Shown here: one piece after another, positions 42,834 to 52,822 of the stretch
How positions within the stretch are numbered: position 1 is the first letter of the stretch
Layout of the letters: the number at the start of each line of letters is the position of its first letter
DNA from: Rhynchopus euleeides
Lineage: Eukaryota; Euglenozoa; Diplonemea; Diplonemida; Diplonemidae
Length of the DNA: 64,000 bases
Assembly: GCA_963210315.1 (NCBI GenBank)
Contig: OY723259.1
Location: 310,001 to 374,000 of the forward strand
Reading direction: 5' to 3'
The notes under the pieces: model-generated
What the model was told of the DNA's origin: nothing
The model's database searches: none
Seen by the model: the letters and a program-made list of their open reading frames with translations, nothing else
Made by a program: the position numbers and the translations under genes

Positions 42834-43310
42834 CAGAGAGTTCGATGAGTTTCTCCTTTTCAAAGTCATGCATTTGGGGGGTGGAGGTGGAGGTGGAGGT
42901 GGAGGTGGAGGCCCCGCTCAGAGAAATTTCGCTGTCGATCTCTCTCACTTGGATTTGGTTTAATGCGTTGACGCTTCCACACCTCCCATCACCTGTGTGA
43001 AAGAAGGGTTGAGGGGGGGATGTGGAGTGGAGTCCTGACATGCGACAAATTCCCTGTTCCCACACGAGTGTGTCTAAAAGTGCAAAAAAAGGGGGGTTGT
43101 GAAAAGACGAGAGCCTGCTTCAACAAAACTGGCTGTGAAAGTGATACAGCTTTGACACACCGTGTGGGCACAGGCAAAAGGGGCCCTCCCCCCCCCCCCC
43201 CGGTTGTTCCAACGTTATCGATGATAACGTCAGAGCGACCAAATGTAATGATGAAAAAGGTGAAAAATGCAGTTTCGACGACCGGAGCGGAAGACAGACA
43301 CACACACACC
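42834..43310. other. unannotated stretch with YR-repeat relic
   Basis: 42962-43085 has a diverged unit of split-repeat type (ATGCGTTGACGCTTCCACAC, later CCACACGAGTGTGTCTAAAA). GTGGAGGTGGAG repeats lie at 42880-42910. No gene is supported. Confidence 0.45.
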
Positions 43311-44469
43311 AGCCCTCAAGACTCTTGAAGCGGCCTGACTATTTAGTGTCTTCGTCGCAGCAAGGGGGCGATATATACCACCCTTTTTATTGATTTCACG
43401 TGTCAGTGTTTGACTTTTTCGCAACTTCATTTCTTCCTTTTTCTCCCTCTCCAACCCCACCCGTGACACCACCAGGGTTTAGCTAGCCCTGGTCCGATTA
43501 TCCCCGGTTCTTCGCTGAAGAGACGCGGCCGGGGGGAGGGGTACGAAGAGTACGCGTCGAAACCGGTGTCACGTCGTGTTGGGGAATCCTTCGGGAGTGC
43601 GATACTGAAGGGGAGGTGCTACTGCCCGTGCAGGGCGACACCGCCTTAAAACTTTATAACCACACACAAACCCTCAAAATCCCCCAGGCCTGATGAGCAA
43701 TCCCCCCTGCCTCATGTTGTGACTTCCTTTCTACCTTGCACAAAACATCCCATTTGCCCCTTTTCTTCCTTCGAAAGTGTTGTGACTACCCCCCCTTCCC
43801 CACCCCTCGGGAGTGCCACTCCTCTGGTGGTTAAAAGTGACCCGCCGTTGTGCCTTCGGCATCTGTTGCGTGTGCCGTCGTATTCTTCCTATGCACTAGT
43901 TATAGCTATCCGGGGGCGGCCTGCTGTCGCACCAGTGGGCTGCCCCACCTCTGCACCCTCGGTTTTTAAGATGTTCACCACAGCGGAGAATGATCCCCTT
44001 CTCTGTGGCGATCGAGCCAAGCTGGACGAGGTTCGCCTTCGGGCGAAGGTCATGCGGGCGGACAAAAGGTGCCTGCTCCTGAGACTCATCAGCAACCTGT
44101 TTCTTCCTTCAAGCCCTCAAGACTCTTGAAGCGGCCTGACTATTTAGTGTCTTCGTCGCAGCAAGGGGGCGATATATACCACCCTTTTTATTGATTTCAC
44201 GTGTCAGTGTTTGACTTTTTCGCAACTTCATTTCTTCCTTTTTCTCCCTCTCCAACCCCACCCGTGACACCACCAGGGTTTAGCTAGCCCTGGTCCGATT
44301 ATCCCCGGTTCTTCGCTGAAGAGACGCGGCCGGGGGGAGGGGTACGAAGAGTACGCGTCGAAACCGGTGTCACGTCGTGTTGGGGAATCCTTCGGGAGTG
44401 CGATACTGAAGGGGAGGTGCTACTGCCCGTGCAGGGCGACACCGCCTTAAAACTTTATAACCACACACA
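43311..44469. repeat. 358-bp direct repeat pair around a 443-bp spacer
   Basis: 43311-43668 and 44112-44469 appear identical (AGCCCTCAAGACTCTTGAAG to CTTTATAACCACACACA). The spacer has no domain-bearing frame. A diverged piece of the repeat (GCGTCGAAACCGG) lies at 45980. It could be a tandem duplication or a very short terminal-repeat element; termini are not diagnostic. Confidence 0.8.
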
Positions 44470-44593
44470 CACACCACATATCGCCGGTTTTGTTTGTTTT
44501 AGTTTGCTTGTTATAGATCGACAGCCTGACACGAGCTGCACGTCTTGGGCCGGTGTGGTATAGATGATGGGGCGGTGTGGGGGGGGGGGGGGG

Positions 44594-45752
44594 TAGGGGG
44601 GGGGGTCACTGGGGGGGACAAACCCCAAAATTCCACTTTCCCTCGGAGGGCATTTTTCGGTCAAAAAAATATGAAAAACCGGTCCAGAATGTGTCGGAAC
44701 CCAGATATACCCCCACTACAACATGATCTGTGGCCTTGTCACCCTCTCAGACCCCATCCTAATTTTCCGTCCCAGAACTTGTACCTAGCCCACCCCACGT
44801 GGGCAAGGTCCCATCGCGATCAACATGCAACGGGCCAAAAATAGCTCTGTTTCACCCTTCAAAGCTACCGAGAAGTTCCTGTGGAGTCGATCGGAACAGC
44901 GGTGCAAGCCCTGCTGTGAGATGGCGGCGCCGCAGGTCGCAGATCTCGCACAGGAAGGTACGTACCGGTTGTTGTACCGGAAGCACACCGTGGTGACGGT
45001 GCAGAGTGGCACGGTTGCCCGTGTACGAACACATACCCCACTGCAGCGCTCGTACTCTCGTGCTGACGTGAGCCGAGGTCGGTGTGGATCGACCTCTAAC
45101 AGGCGTGGAGCACGACTGGCTGGAGGGTCTCCTCTCGTCAATGGTAGTACAGCTGATCAGCCGCTTTCGAGGTGTACAGCCTCAACGGTGACTGCACTCG
45201 CACAGCTCAACACGGGCGGAAAATGAAACTGAGGGGGGAATGGGAAATCCTCCTGTACCCTCGGCAGAGGATGTGCGCGCATTTGTGAAGCGACCGCGTC
45301 CCCAGACAACTGCTCAGGAAGCGTTCCGGGAGATACTGGGCCCACAAACAGGGCGAGACCCGCAGCTTCCTGGGAAGGAAACGGGGTGCTGAATTGATTG
45401 ATCTCGCCGAGGAGAGCGGGCACCACCAGGATGAATTCACCATCTTGAGCTCCAGGAGAACCTCCTGGACGATATGTGTGCGGAACTCGAGACAATGCCT
45501 CTTCCGAGTGGTTGTGGTCAAAAATGACGAGGCCACGCTACTACCCTGAGGTACAAGTTCTGGGACAAAAAATTCAAATGGGCAAAAAATGCCTTCCTGG
45601 GTGTCAGAAACCACCGAAATGGGCCTAAAACCTGTTTTCCACCACATATCGGCCAACAGATACCCAAAAATAGGCTCTCCGGGGGTAGGAATGGGGGAGT
45701 TGGAAAAATTGCCGTTTGTCTACCACTTTTCCTTAACAGTGACCCCCCCCTA
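44594..45752. mobile_element. foldback DNA element, copy 2
   Basis: The ends TAGGGGGGGG...TCACTG and CAGTGACCCCCCCCTA match those of 2609-21773. Both arms end inward at GTCCCAGAACTTGTACCT. The arms are only partly alike (about 200 bp). The plus-strand frame inside the loop (44825-45226) lacks any recognised domain. Confidence 0.6.
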
Positions 45753-46959
45753 GGCATACTTGTCCCCCCATATGGGGAACCCCCTAAATCTGGGGGAAAT
45801 ATGGGGGGTCGCAAAACCCCGCCCCCATATGGGGAAAAAGGCTGAAAATATGGGGAAAAACCGGTAAAATATGGGGGAATATGGGGGAAATATGGGGCCC
45901 ATATGGGGGGATATGGGGGTATTCGTGCTGCAACGGGAGAACATCAAACCACTCATGCACGCACACACACGAAGTGCGCGTCGAAACCGGCATCATGCCT
46001 TGTTGGGGATCCTCCAGGAGTCCTATCCTGGGGGGTGCGCGCTCGTTCAGGTGTGGCCAGGTCTGGCCCCCCCCTGGAAGATCCCCCAGGTGGGTCGCAC
46101 CGACCTCCTGTTCCTCTCCTGCGCCGATACAGCGGCAGCGGAGGGCGAACGCTTCCCGGTTTGGCGGGGCACCGCAGTGACAGCGGCAGCGGTGGTGGAC
46201 ACATACGCACAGACACACAGAGCGCGTTCAGGGTTAACAGCTCCTCACAACACACACTCTTGTGTTTTTAAGTCCTGTCTGGCACGTCACTCTCACACTC
46301 GCTGTCCTCCTCCTCTGGTGTGTTTGCGATTGCGAACTGCCCCCTGGGATCCTTATTAGACAAGGGAATTCACAAGCAGTGCATTCTGGGGTGTCAGGCG
46401 CTTCCGCCACTTTTGACCGCTCCGAGCGCCGAAAAGTCGGAGTCGACGCTCGTCACCAGGCAGTGCTTGACATGTTCAAGCTGCATCTGCCGGGTGGAAT
46501 GAGACCTGTGAAGGCCAGTACAAGGACTGGCTGCAGGACGCAACTGTTCTGCCAGCAAAGACAGGACTACTGGACAGCATGCTCTGATGACCGCTACTCA
46601 GACTTGAAGAAAGTGGCGGTCAGCGCTCTCACAGCACCTTTTGTGGTCTGACTCGAGCACTTCAGCCGAGCGTTTCCTCTCCGCAGAAAGCGACGATGCG
46701 AGATGGCTCTGCAAGGTGCTAGACGTCTCCTGTCAGTCGCTGACTTCACACCCTGTGAAAAGCAGAACGAAGAGAACTGTTTGTTGACTGCTTCCACCTG
46801 AGGAACCCCTGGGTTTTCCCCCATATATCCCCCATATGGGGGAAATATGGGGGAACAGGACTTGAAAAACCCCCCATATTCCCCCCATATTTTCCCCATA
46901 TTTTTGGCCTTCCCCATATGGGGGTACAAGTATGCCTAGGGGGGGGGGGGGGGGGGATC
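45753..46959. mobile_element. TIR element with CATATGGGGG subterminal repeats
   Basis: GGCATACTTGT next to CCCCCATATGGGG at the left is mirrored at about 46900-46937. Both ends are bordered by CTAGG plus long C/G runs, and ATATGGGGG repeats fill 45780-45925 and 46815-46925. TTAA occurs just outside both sides (45733-45736 and 46960-46963), which would suit a piggyBac-type duplication, but the terminal bases do not match well. The inside has no convincing gene. Confidence 0.5.
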
Positions 46960-46963
46960 TTAA

Positions 46964-47195
46964 GGATGGCCCACCCCCTTCAATCGGTATGCAGGTTGTT
47001 ATCCAAGACCCACCACCACACGCGATACAGACACAGGTGACAGCACCAAAAAAAATGATCGTTTTTTTGATTCGATCTTCACCACCACCCCCCACCCCCT
47101 ACCCTCCACACACGCCAACACAGGGACGGATACTCTGGGGCCTTCGCTCAGAAGTGCGGAAGGCGCCTCAAAGCGAAGACCCCCGATAGAGCGTG
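46964..47195. other. intergenic DNA with a tiny TIR relic
   Basis: 47137-47174 is a 38-bp piece with GGGGCCTTCGCT and AGCGAAGACCCC ends, a minimal member of the mini-element family. This is downstream of the cyclase gene, so it may lie in its 3' UTR. No terminator signal is recognised. Confidence 0.45.
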
Positions 47196-49295
47196 CTAGG
47201 GATGGGCAGACTCGTTAAACCACGCGTTTGCCTCCAGCTCGTACACTGCTGCGACACGCGGGGCAGATGCCTCGCTGAGCCGAAGGAGCCCCTTCACCGC
47301 ACCCACGGGGACACCGTCAGCCGCTGCATAGAGGCACTGCAGCTCTGCCTCCACAGCAGCGAACCACACATGCAGGCTCACATCCACGGCACTCCCCGCC
47401 GCAGTCACAAAGCGCTGCCTCGTGGTCCCGACATCGCCGTGCCGAACCGCCCCGCTGGCTATGCCCAGCGTGGCCGCCCCCCCTGTCCGCGGCCCACCCC
47501 GCAGGAGGCGCTGCGCAAACCTCACGGCGCTCTCCTCATGCGCGCTGGAGGGCCGCCCGAGATTCCACCCCACCCACACGCACTCCCCGAGGAGCGTCAG
47601 GAGGGTGCCGCCGCTTTGCTCCATCAGCGGGGCCATCGCCTCGAGGCCCAGGCTGATGTCCACCTCTGCCGTGTTGTCGGGGGGGGCGGTGCCGAGGCTG
47701 GCGGTTGCGACGGTGCCGTGTGTCCGCTTCAGGCGGGGCGCCACGGCGAGCTCGCGGGACTGCGTCGACTGCGAGGGGGTGGTGCGCAGGGCCTGGGTGT
47801 GCACGCTCAGGGGGTGGGCGCGGCGTGCCTGCAGGCGGAGGGGCCACACGTTGTGGACCAGGAGGGGGGAGGCCACGCCGCGCAGCTTGACGAGGCGGCC
47901 GTCGCCCAGCGCTGCAGGCAGGCAGAGGGAGTGCACCCGCTCCCAGAGGTCGGAGGGGACGGCGACGGCTCCTGGGAGGCAGACGCCCTCGAGGCGTGCG
48001 GCGACGTTCACCGTGTGTCCGAAGTAGTCAACGCGTCCTGTGAGGGTGTTGGTCTCGGCAACGAGAGGGCCGTGGTTTACACCGACGCGGACTGTGAGTC
48101 CGCCCCAGAGTCCTGCGGTTGGCCTGCAGATAGCGACGTCGAGTAGTGCGGCAGGCCAGTCTGCAGCAAGCAGCGCCTCCTGGACAGCCAGGCCGAAGTC
48201 GACGCCGGAGCATGGCCTCTCGAAGGCGACCATGAAGGAGTCGCCGATTGTCTTGACCTCGTATCCCCCGAAGAGGGAAACCGCCTCGCGCATCACCGCG
48301 TTGTGGGTCCGGATGCCCTTTTTCATCGCCTCGGGTGCCGCCTCCCACACAGACGTCGACGCACGGATGTCTGTGAAAACAATGGTGGCCTCCTCGGTGG
48401 CGGTGCCAGGCGCGGTGCCGGCGGGCAGCAGGGTATGGCTCTGCACGGAGTCCGCCTGCTCCAGCAGGATGGCAGGGAGGTAGGGCCGGTACAGCCTGAG
48501 GTTCTGCTCCAGACGCTGCAAGGCAGCGTGCATCGCAGGTGGAAGACGCCCCTCCGCCGCCTCCAGCAGCTCTGCCACGGTGTCGACGTCGTAGCCCGCA
48601 AGCAGCTGTGCCGCCGCCTCCACAGTCTCAATGGTCCGTGCCATCGACGCCTGCTCCTCCTCCGCTGCACGGGCAAAGGCACGCGTCGCCCCAAAGTCGA
48701 CGAGCAACACCAACAGGTAGATGAAGGTGTAGGCAACGGTCGCCAAGGCACCCTGCGCACACGGCGGACTCTCGCAGTCACAGAGGTCATGCGCCTTCTC
48801 GATACGCTCCGACAGAGGCGCAGTGCCGGGGATGTCGAACAGGCCGAACCGCAGTCCCACCTCTGCGTTGCTGACGATGATCCACAGAGTGGCCGTCAGA
48901 ATGAGGCTGGTCGCGAAGGTCCTGCCGAGGCGCAGCACGAGGGCCAGGTCGGCAAACAGCACGAAGAGGGGCCACATGGCAGGCCGGCTGATGGCAAGCT
49001 GGTTGAGGTCCATCAGCAGGATGGCGAAGCAGCAGGTTGCGACGCAGGCGCACACCATGCGGCGTGTGATGTTCATGCGCAGGGAGCACGCCAGGATCAC
49101 CCCGCCCCAACCCGCGAAGGTCAGGGTGTACGCCGCCAGCACCAAAGGCGGGCGCTGTGCAGGCGGCACCATGACTGAAGACCCTGCCGCACCGATGAAG
49201 CAGGCCAGCGCTACGGAGAACAGGATCTGGCGGTCCCTCCGATCCCTGCCCTGCAGCGCACCGTCCATCGAAATGACATTTTCGAACCACCCCAT
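47196..49295 (-). CDS. class III adenylate cyclase, six-TM membrane protein
   Basis: 699 residues from the ATG at 49295 (MGWFENVISMDG), chosen by agreement with the paralogue at 52019. Six hydrophobic segments lie between about 22 and 205, followed by a helical linker. Catalytic domain 1: FTDIRAS (about 307, first metal Asp), EVKTIGDSFMVAF (about 348; second Asp, and Lys for adenine), VRVGVNHG, VDYFGHTVNVAARLE (Asp for adenine; Asn and Arg of the transition state). All key residues are present, so it should make cAMP from ATP. A second, degenerate cyclase-like domain (about 515-660, LGIASGAVRHGDVG) lacks the metal site and resembles a C2 partner. Probably in the plasma membrane. It is tandem with the 50232 gene. 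Confidence 0.92.
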   Translation of the reverse strand: MGWFENVISMDGALQGRDRRDRQILFSVALACFIGAAGSSVMVPPAQRPPLVLAAYTLTFAGWGGVILACSLRMNITRRMVCACVATCCFAILLMDLNQLAISRPAMWPLFVLFADLALVLRLGRTFATSLILTATLWIIVSNAEVGLRFGLFDIPGTAPLSERIEKAHDLCDCESPPCAQGALATVAYTFIYLLVLLVDFGATRAFARAAEEEQASMARTIETVEAAAQLLAGYDVDTVAELLEAAEGRLPPAMHAALQRLEQNLRLYRPYLPAILLEQADSVQSHTLLPAGTAPGTATEEATIVFTDIRASTSVWEAAPEAMKKGIRTHNAVMREAVSLFGGYEVKTIGDSFMVAFERPCSGVDFGLAVQEALLAADWPAALLDVAICRPTAGLWGGLTVRVGVNHGPLVAETNTLTGRVDYFGHTVNVAARLEGVCLPGAVAVPSDLWERVHSLCLPAALGDGRLVKLRGVASPLLVHNVWPLRLQARRAHPLSVHTQALRTTPSQSTQSRELAVAPRLKRTHGTVATASLGTAPPDNTAEVDISLGLEAMAPLMEQSGGTLLTLLGECVWVGWNLGRPSSAHEESAVRFAQRLLRGGPRTGGAATLGIASGAVRHGDVGTTRQRFVTAAGSAVDVSLHVWFAAVEAELQCLYAAADGVPVGAVKGLLRLSEASAPRVAAVYELEANAWFNESAHP

Positions 49296-50231
49296 GGTGG
49301 GGTGGCCTTGCGGCGGCCTGGGACTGCCGGTTGTGTGGGGGTACAGTGGTAGAGTGGAAGTTTGGTGTGTTGAGGGCAATCGGTGTGTTCAAGACGTTTG
49401 TCACGTGTGTCGGTGTGGGGGGGGGGGGGGGTGGTGGGGAGTGGTGGGTGGGGGGGCAGTGACGAGCCCTGTCATACGGCACGGGCGAGTCGGGTCTCAG
49501 GATGCATCCAAGTCGAAGATGTAAGCAACGACCGGGTTGGGGTGTGTGGCGCTTTTATGCTTCGTTGCATTTTTGTGCCCGTTTGGGGCCTCACATGGAA
49601 TGCTTCGAATCGTTAAGAAACGCCCTTCTTTTTTTGTTTCAATTCTTGACGACGTGTTGTAGCATGTCAATGCCAACACCACGTCGACTATGCCTGTTGA
49701 GTGCAGGTGGCAGCGAGCAAACCCGACTCCCTCCATACACACGTGAATCCATCCGTCTGGCACGGTCTCAGTCACAGACAGGATTCAGGGTAACCGAGCG
49801 CCCCGAGCTCCCTCCTGATTGGGGTTGCTGAGCCAGGCGAAGTCAAGGGAAGGGAATAACAGGCAGGGGGGTGGAGGGGTGTTCACCCGGTAGTGTAGGG
49901 CCAGCGGGTGTCGCCCGTCAGCCCACCACGAAGGGGCTGGTCGGGTGGCCTTGCTTGATGCACCTGTGAGGTGCAGGTGCTGCGGTGTTGGAACGCATAC
50001 CCCCGCCACCCGTCCCGAATTCTGAAAAAAGATTGCCAGGTTTCTTTTGTTTTGTTTGTGCAACCTTCTGGTCACCTGCACGTTGGGGCGTGGAGTGTAG
50101 GTGAACAAAACATTGCTCCCACTGCAACCTTTTTAGTTCTGAACGCCTTCCGTGAGCACGGTGCGTTTGACACAAAAAAAGGAGCCGGCGGTACGCAATG
50201 TGTTTGTTTGTGCACCGGGAAAGAACGAGAC
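49296..50231. other. intergenic region between the cyclase genes
   Basis: Contains a G-run at 49418-49430 upstream of the first cyclase. 50024-50178 is nearly identical to 31105-31262 and lies just 3' of the second cyclase's stop. No gene is supported. Confidence 0.5.
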
Positions 50232-52019
50232 TCACAGACACAGAGCAAGCGGTGTTCTGCACCCCAGCTGTGCGATGACGTGCTGCACAGCAGCTTCGTG
50301 CTTCCCTGCATCCGACACAGCGTCTGCCACACACGCACCCTTCACGTACTTCCGCACAGCCTCGTTGTACGGCGCCCACTCGGCAGCACCATGCCCGATC
50401 TGGTACAGCCACTCGTCATCAGGCATGTCTGCGTTTGTCTTGTCAGAAATGTGCGGCACCTGCACCTCGTACACAGGCTGCTCCCCGCCGTCAGGCACAG
50501 CGTCACGCAGCTTGTCACCGCCACACGCACCCGCCTTCACCAGGTGCACAAGGCGCGGCACCAGCAGCAGCACGTGTTCGAACTCCGCCTCCTGCTGCAG
50601 GCTGCGGTTGCACACCACCGTCAGTCCAAACGCACGTGCCGCACGTTCCATCCCACACGCCACAAGCGGGACACCGCCCAGCACGCTGAAGCGCCGCATC
50701 TCGGCACACCCCACGTCCCCGTGCAGCACCCTGCCTGTCGCAAGCCCGATACTGACACGCACGCCCTGCGGCCCGCACGCCATGCTGCCCACCGCCTGCA
50801 CAATATCCTGTGCCACCTTCACAGCTGACGTCGCATGCACGGCACACGGCCTCCACGTGTTGAACGATCCAAGCACACGGTCCCCCACGAACACGTCCAC
50901 AAGCCCGCGACGACGCTGTGTCACATGCAGTGCTGTCGTCAGCACCGCATCGAACACGTTTGTGAAGTCTGTAGCGTTGCTCTCCAGCAGACCAAGCGAC
51001 CCGCACACGTTCATCACGAACACGCTTGCTTTCGTGGGCTTCAGTGACAAAAGGCGAGTACAGCCCAGGCAGGACCTCGAGAGGAGGGAGGACGCAGAGG
51101 GGTCCTCAGTCATGGTCAGCGACTCCACGCCCTCTAAGAAGTCGCTCTCAGCAGGGGCACTGTCATCACTTGATAGCTGGAATGGCAGGCACGACTTCGG
51201 GAGGTAGGGCCGGTACAGCCTCAGGTTGTGCTCCAGACGTTGCAAGGCAGCGTGCATCGCAGGTGGAAGACGCCCCTCCGCCGCCTCCAGCAGCTCCGCC
51301 ACGGTGTCGACGTCGTAGCCCGCAAGCAGCTGTGCCGCCGCCTCCACAGTCTCAATGGTCCGTGCCATCGACGCCTGCTCCTCCTCCACCGCGTCCGCAA
51401 ACCCGCGTGTCGCAAGGAAGTCGACGATCAGCACCATGAAGGTGAGCAGGCACTCTGTGAGTGCTGTCGCAGGTGGGCGCGAGCACGGAGGGCTTGCACA
51501 CGCACACCACTCATCTTGCCTCTCACGGCGGAACGCCAGGTCTGTGGTGCCTGGCATGTCCATCAACCCGAAGCGTGCTGCTGCATCTGCCTGCACCAGC
51601 GCGACCCACAGGCCCACGACCACCACAAGGCACAAGGCAAACCGCCTGCCGAGACGCATCACGAGCGACAGGTCCAGCACCATCACGAACATGCCCCACA
51701 TGGGCGGCACACTGAGGGTGCGGTTATGCAGTTCCATAAGGATGATGGACAACGTCCACGCCAGCACGTAGGCCTTTGCCATGACCTTTGTGATGTACAC
51801 ACGGCAGAGGCACAGCACGACGATACTGCTGCATGTGACGAGGAGGGTGCCGTACATCAGCATGCTAAGGGGGGTGAGGTGGCGGCTGTCTATCGTGGCA
51901 AGTGCGCCTACCGTCACCGTGAAGCAGATGCACGCCACGTGGAAGAGCAAGGCTTGGCCGCTGAGGTCTTTGCCCTGCAGGCGCCCGTCCATCGACACCA
52001 CGTTGTAGTGCCATCCCAT
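50232..52019 (-). CDS. six-TM cyclase-like protein without catalytic domain (pseudocyclase)
   Basis: 595 residues from the ATG at 52019 (MGWHYNVVSMDG). The N-terminus, six TM segments and helical linker parallel the 49295 gene. After the linker, domain 1 (FTDI...NVAAR) is missing. What follows (about 310-475: KASVFVMNVCGS, VDVFVGDRVLGSFN, VRVSIGLATGRVLHGDVG) aligns with the degenerate second domain of the neighbour. The first metal Asp and the N-x3-R motif are absent, so catalysis is not expected. It may dimerise with, or regulate, the active cyclase. A 190-bp segment encoding the linker (51199-51388) is about 98% identical to 48474-48663 while flanks are far more diverged. Confidence 0.88.
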   Translation of the reverse strand: MGWHYNVVSMDGRLQGKDLSGQALLFHVACICFTVTVGALATIDSRHLTPLSMLMYGTLLVTCSSIVVLCLCRVYITKVMAKAYVLAWTLSIILMELHNRTLSVPPMWGMFVMVLDLSLVMRLGRRFALCLVVVVGLWVALVQADAAARFGLMDMPGTTDLAFRRERQDEWCACASPPCSRPPATALTECLLTFMVLIVDFLATRGFADAVEEEQASMARTIETVEAAAQLLAGYDVDTVAELLEAAEGRLPPAMHAALQRLEHNLRLYRPYLPKSCLPFQLSSDDSAPAESDFLEGVESLTMTEDPSASSLLSRSCLGCTRLLSLKPTKASVFVMNVCGSLGLLESNATDFTNVFDAVLTTALHVTQRRRGLVDVFVGDRVLGSFNTWRPCAVHATSAVKVAQDIVQAVGSMACGPQGVRVSIGLATGRVLHGDVGCAEMRRFSVLGGVPLVACGMERAARAFGLTVVCNRSLQQEAEFEHVLLLVPRLVHLVKAGACGGDKLRDAVPDGGEQPVYEVQVPHISDKTNADMPDDEWLYQIGHGAAEWAPYNEAVRKYVKGACVADAVSDAGKHEAAVQHVIAQLGCRTPLALCL

Positions 52020-52822
52020 TGCTTGCAGCCCGGTAGGGGCAGCGCCTGTAGAGGGTGGCAAGCTGTGATTTTTCCAGCCGTTTCTCACAAACTTTTTTCT
52101 GGGCAAAAATATTGGTGCATTTTTCTCCCGTTTTGGGGCCCCACCACCCCCGGAACACCTCCGACTCTGCCAAAATCGGGGTTTTCACCCGAAAATGTGG
52201 GCCGCCGAGGTGGTCGACAGGAATGCAACCGAACACACGACTCCGGAATCACACCCACATGACGAGCGGATGCGAGGAGGGCCCACCACATGGAATTCAC
52301 GCCCGAATGGGGCCTTGTCACGGCTTCCCTGTCAGAAGGACCTCCATGGAACCTGCTCTCTGTATGCTGGGGGTCACATTGGTCTGTGTGTGTGGCCACT
52401 GGGGTGGGGTGGCTGGCAATGCGGAGTTCAGATGATCACGGCTTCGGGTGGGGGATTGGGGCAGGTTGGGGGGCAGGGGCCGCTGGCTGCAGGTGACTCA
52501 CATCACCGATCATCTTGCTCGGTCATTCGCATCCTGCCAGAATCGATTAGGGAAAAGCAGGCCAAGATTGACTCACACAACATGAGATACTGCATCAGTA
52601 GGTCTCCTGCATCGGATGAATACGAAACACAGGTCAACAGGAGCAAAGCACCCTTGGCTGCGAGAAGACAGGCCCTGAGGAGATAAACAACACTGGAAGC
52701 TGTTCGAAACACACACTCGCAGTCACTCATTGGAATGGGGGTCAGCAAGCATGAAAATGCCTGCAGTCTCGGGTAGGGACTGGCAGAATACACATAGAAC
52801 CCCTCGTGCCTCTTGTGCGGCT
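52020..52822. other. intergenic region
   Basis: Between the start of the second cyclase and the stop of the giant gene. No gene, TIR or known site is seen. Short frames have no domain-like composition. Confidence 0.4.

Noticed and set aside
47422-49524. Plus-strand frames opposite the cyclase genes
   Set aside because: They mirror the GC-rich codon use of the minus-strand genes and have no domain content.
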